Of a DNA stretch of 6,895 bases, positions 6,832 through 6,895 are shown piece after piece. This DNA comes from Thiotrichaceae bacterium. Its GTDB lineage: Bacteria > Pseudomonadota > Gammaproteobacteria > Thiotrichales > Thiotrichaceae. The notes under the pieces were generated by a model that saw nothing but the letters and a program-made list of their open reading frames with translations, was not told the origin of the DNA and ran no database searches. The DNA lies in contig WGBH01000521.1 in assembly GCA_015494435.1 (NCBI GenBank), positions 1 to 6,895 on the forward strand, in the 5' to 3' direction. The position numbers and the translations under genes were made by a program. Each line of letters starts with the position of its first letter. Within the stretch, counting starts at the first letter, position 1.

Positions 6832-6895
6832 TGGTAGGCTGTCGAAACGCCCCACGAAAAAACAACAATATCATTTAAATTCAATGATATATAAG
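6829..6895 (+). pseudogene. Uma2-family gene, 3' continuation after the insertion (partial)
   Basis: Read from ATG at 6831 this segment gives MVGCRNAPRKNNN and then II and a TAA stop at 6876-6878. MVGC continues PDV as expected for Uma2. After NNN the frame looks shifted: dropping one base near 6867-6869 yields YHLNSMIYK up to the window edge, which resembles the usual Uma2 stretch before the LIIEVLS motif. This suggests a second, independent lesion in the gene. The segment is short, so the frameshift is less certain than the insertion; the rest lies outside the window. Confidence 0.55.

Noticed and set aside
6868..6890. Hairpin ATATCATT / AATGATAT as a terminator
   Set aside because: The stem is only A-T rich and no T-run is visible before the window ends. 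It lies inside the probable continuation of the Uma2 gene.
1..6895. tRNA, rRNA or CRISPR array
   Set aside because: No tRNA cloverleaf, rRNA-like segment or regularly spaced direct repeat array was seen.

Overview
The window is AT-rich and looks like chromosomal sequence from a Gram-negative proteobacterium. It has a classic LSAC lipobox, Sec signal peptides, Shine-Dalgarno sites and a sigma70-like promoter. A very large secreted IMPa-like metalloprotease, a Uma2-family gene and an IscB/HEARO-type RNA together would suit a Thiotrichales-like gammaproteobacterium, but that placement is an inference and is weak.

Layout. (1) 1-455, minus: a small secreted, very basic, cysteine-containing protein of unknown function, cut by the left edge. 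(2) 456-754: intergenic, with a perfect 10-bp inverted repeat just beyond the protease stop codon. (3) 755-5341, minus: a 1528-residue secreted protease. It carries two near-identical lectin-like domains, an Ig-like domain, a discoidin/F-type-lectin-like domain, a cadherin-like domain and then a complete IMPa/M60-type metalloprotease module with HEMGH. (4) 5342-5584: a divergent promoter region. (5) 5585-6286, plus: a 233-residue lipoprotein with a low-complexity Asn/Asp/Ile linker encoded by a short DNA tandem repeat. (6) 6299-6895, plus: a Uma2-family gene broken by a mobile element.

The right end is the most interesting part. A 265-bp palindromic, MITE-like element (6564-6828) with a TAA target duplication has inserted in the Uma2 gene directly after the YPDV codons. 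Removing it in silico rejoins the frame as YPDVMVGC, which matches the Uma2 family core. The left arm of this palindrome is itself interrupted by a 105-bp block (6594-6698), while the right arm keeps the uninterrupted site. The 105-bp block folds on paper into a 12-bp closing stem, an inner stem and an H-type pseudoknot. It resembles the HEARO/omega RNA that guides IscB nucleases, but no iscB or transposase ORF is present. This reads as a nested insertion: an ORF-less guide-RNA element inside a MITE inside a Uma2 gene. The sequence immediately 5' of the RNA core, where an IscB guide would lie, matches the empty site in the opposite arm with one mismatch.

The protease and lipoprotein are divergently transcribed from a shared 243-bp region. 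Both are exported, and they could act together at the cell surface on glycoprotein substrates, but only their position supports this.
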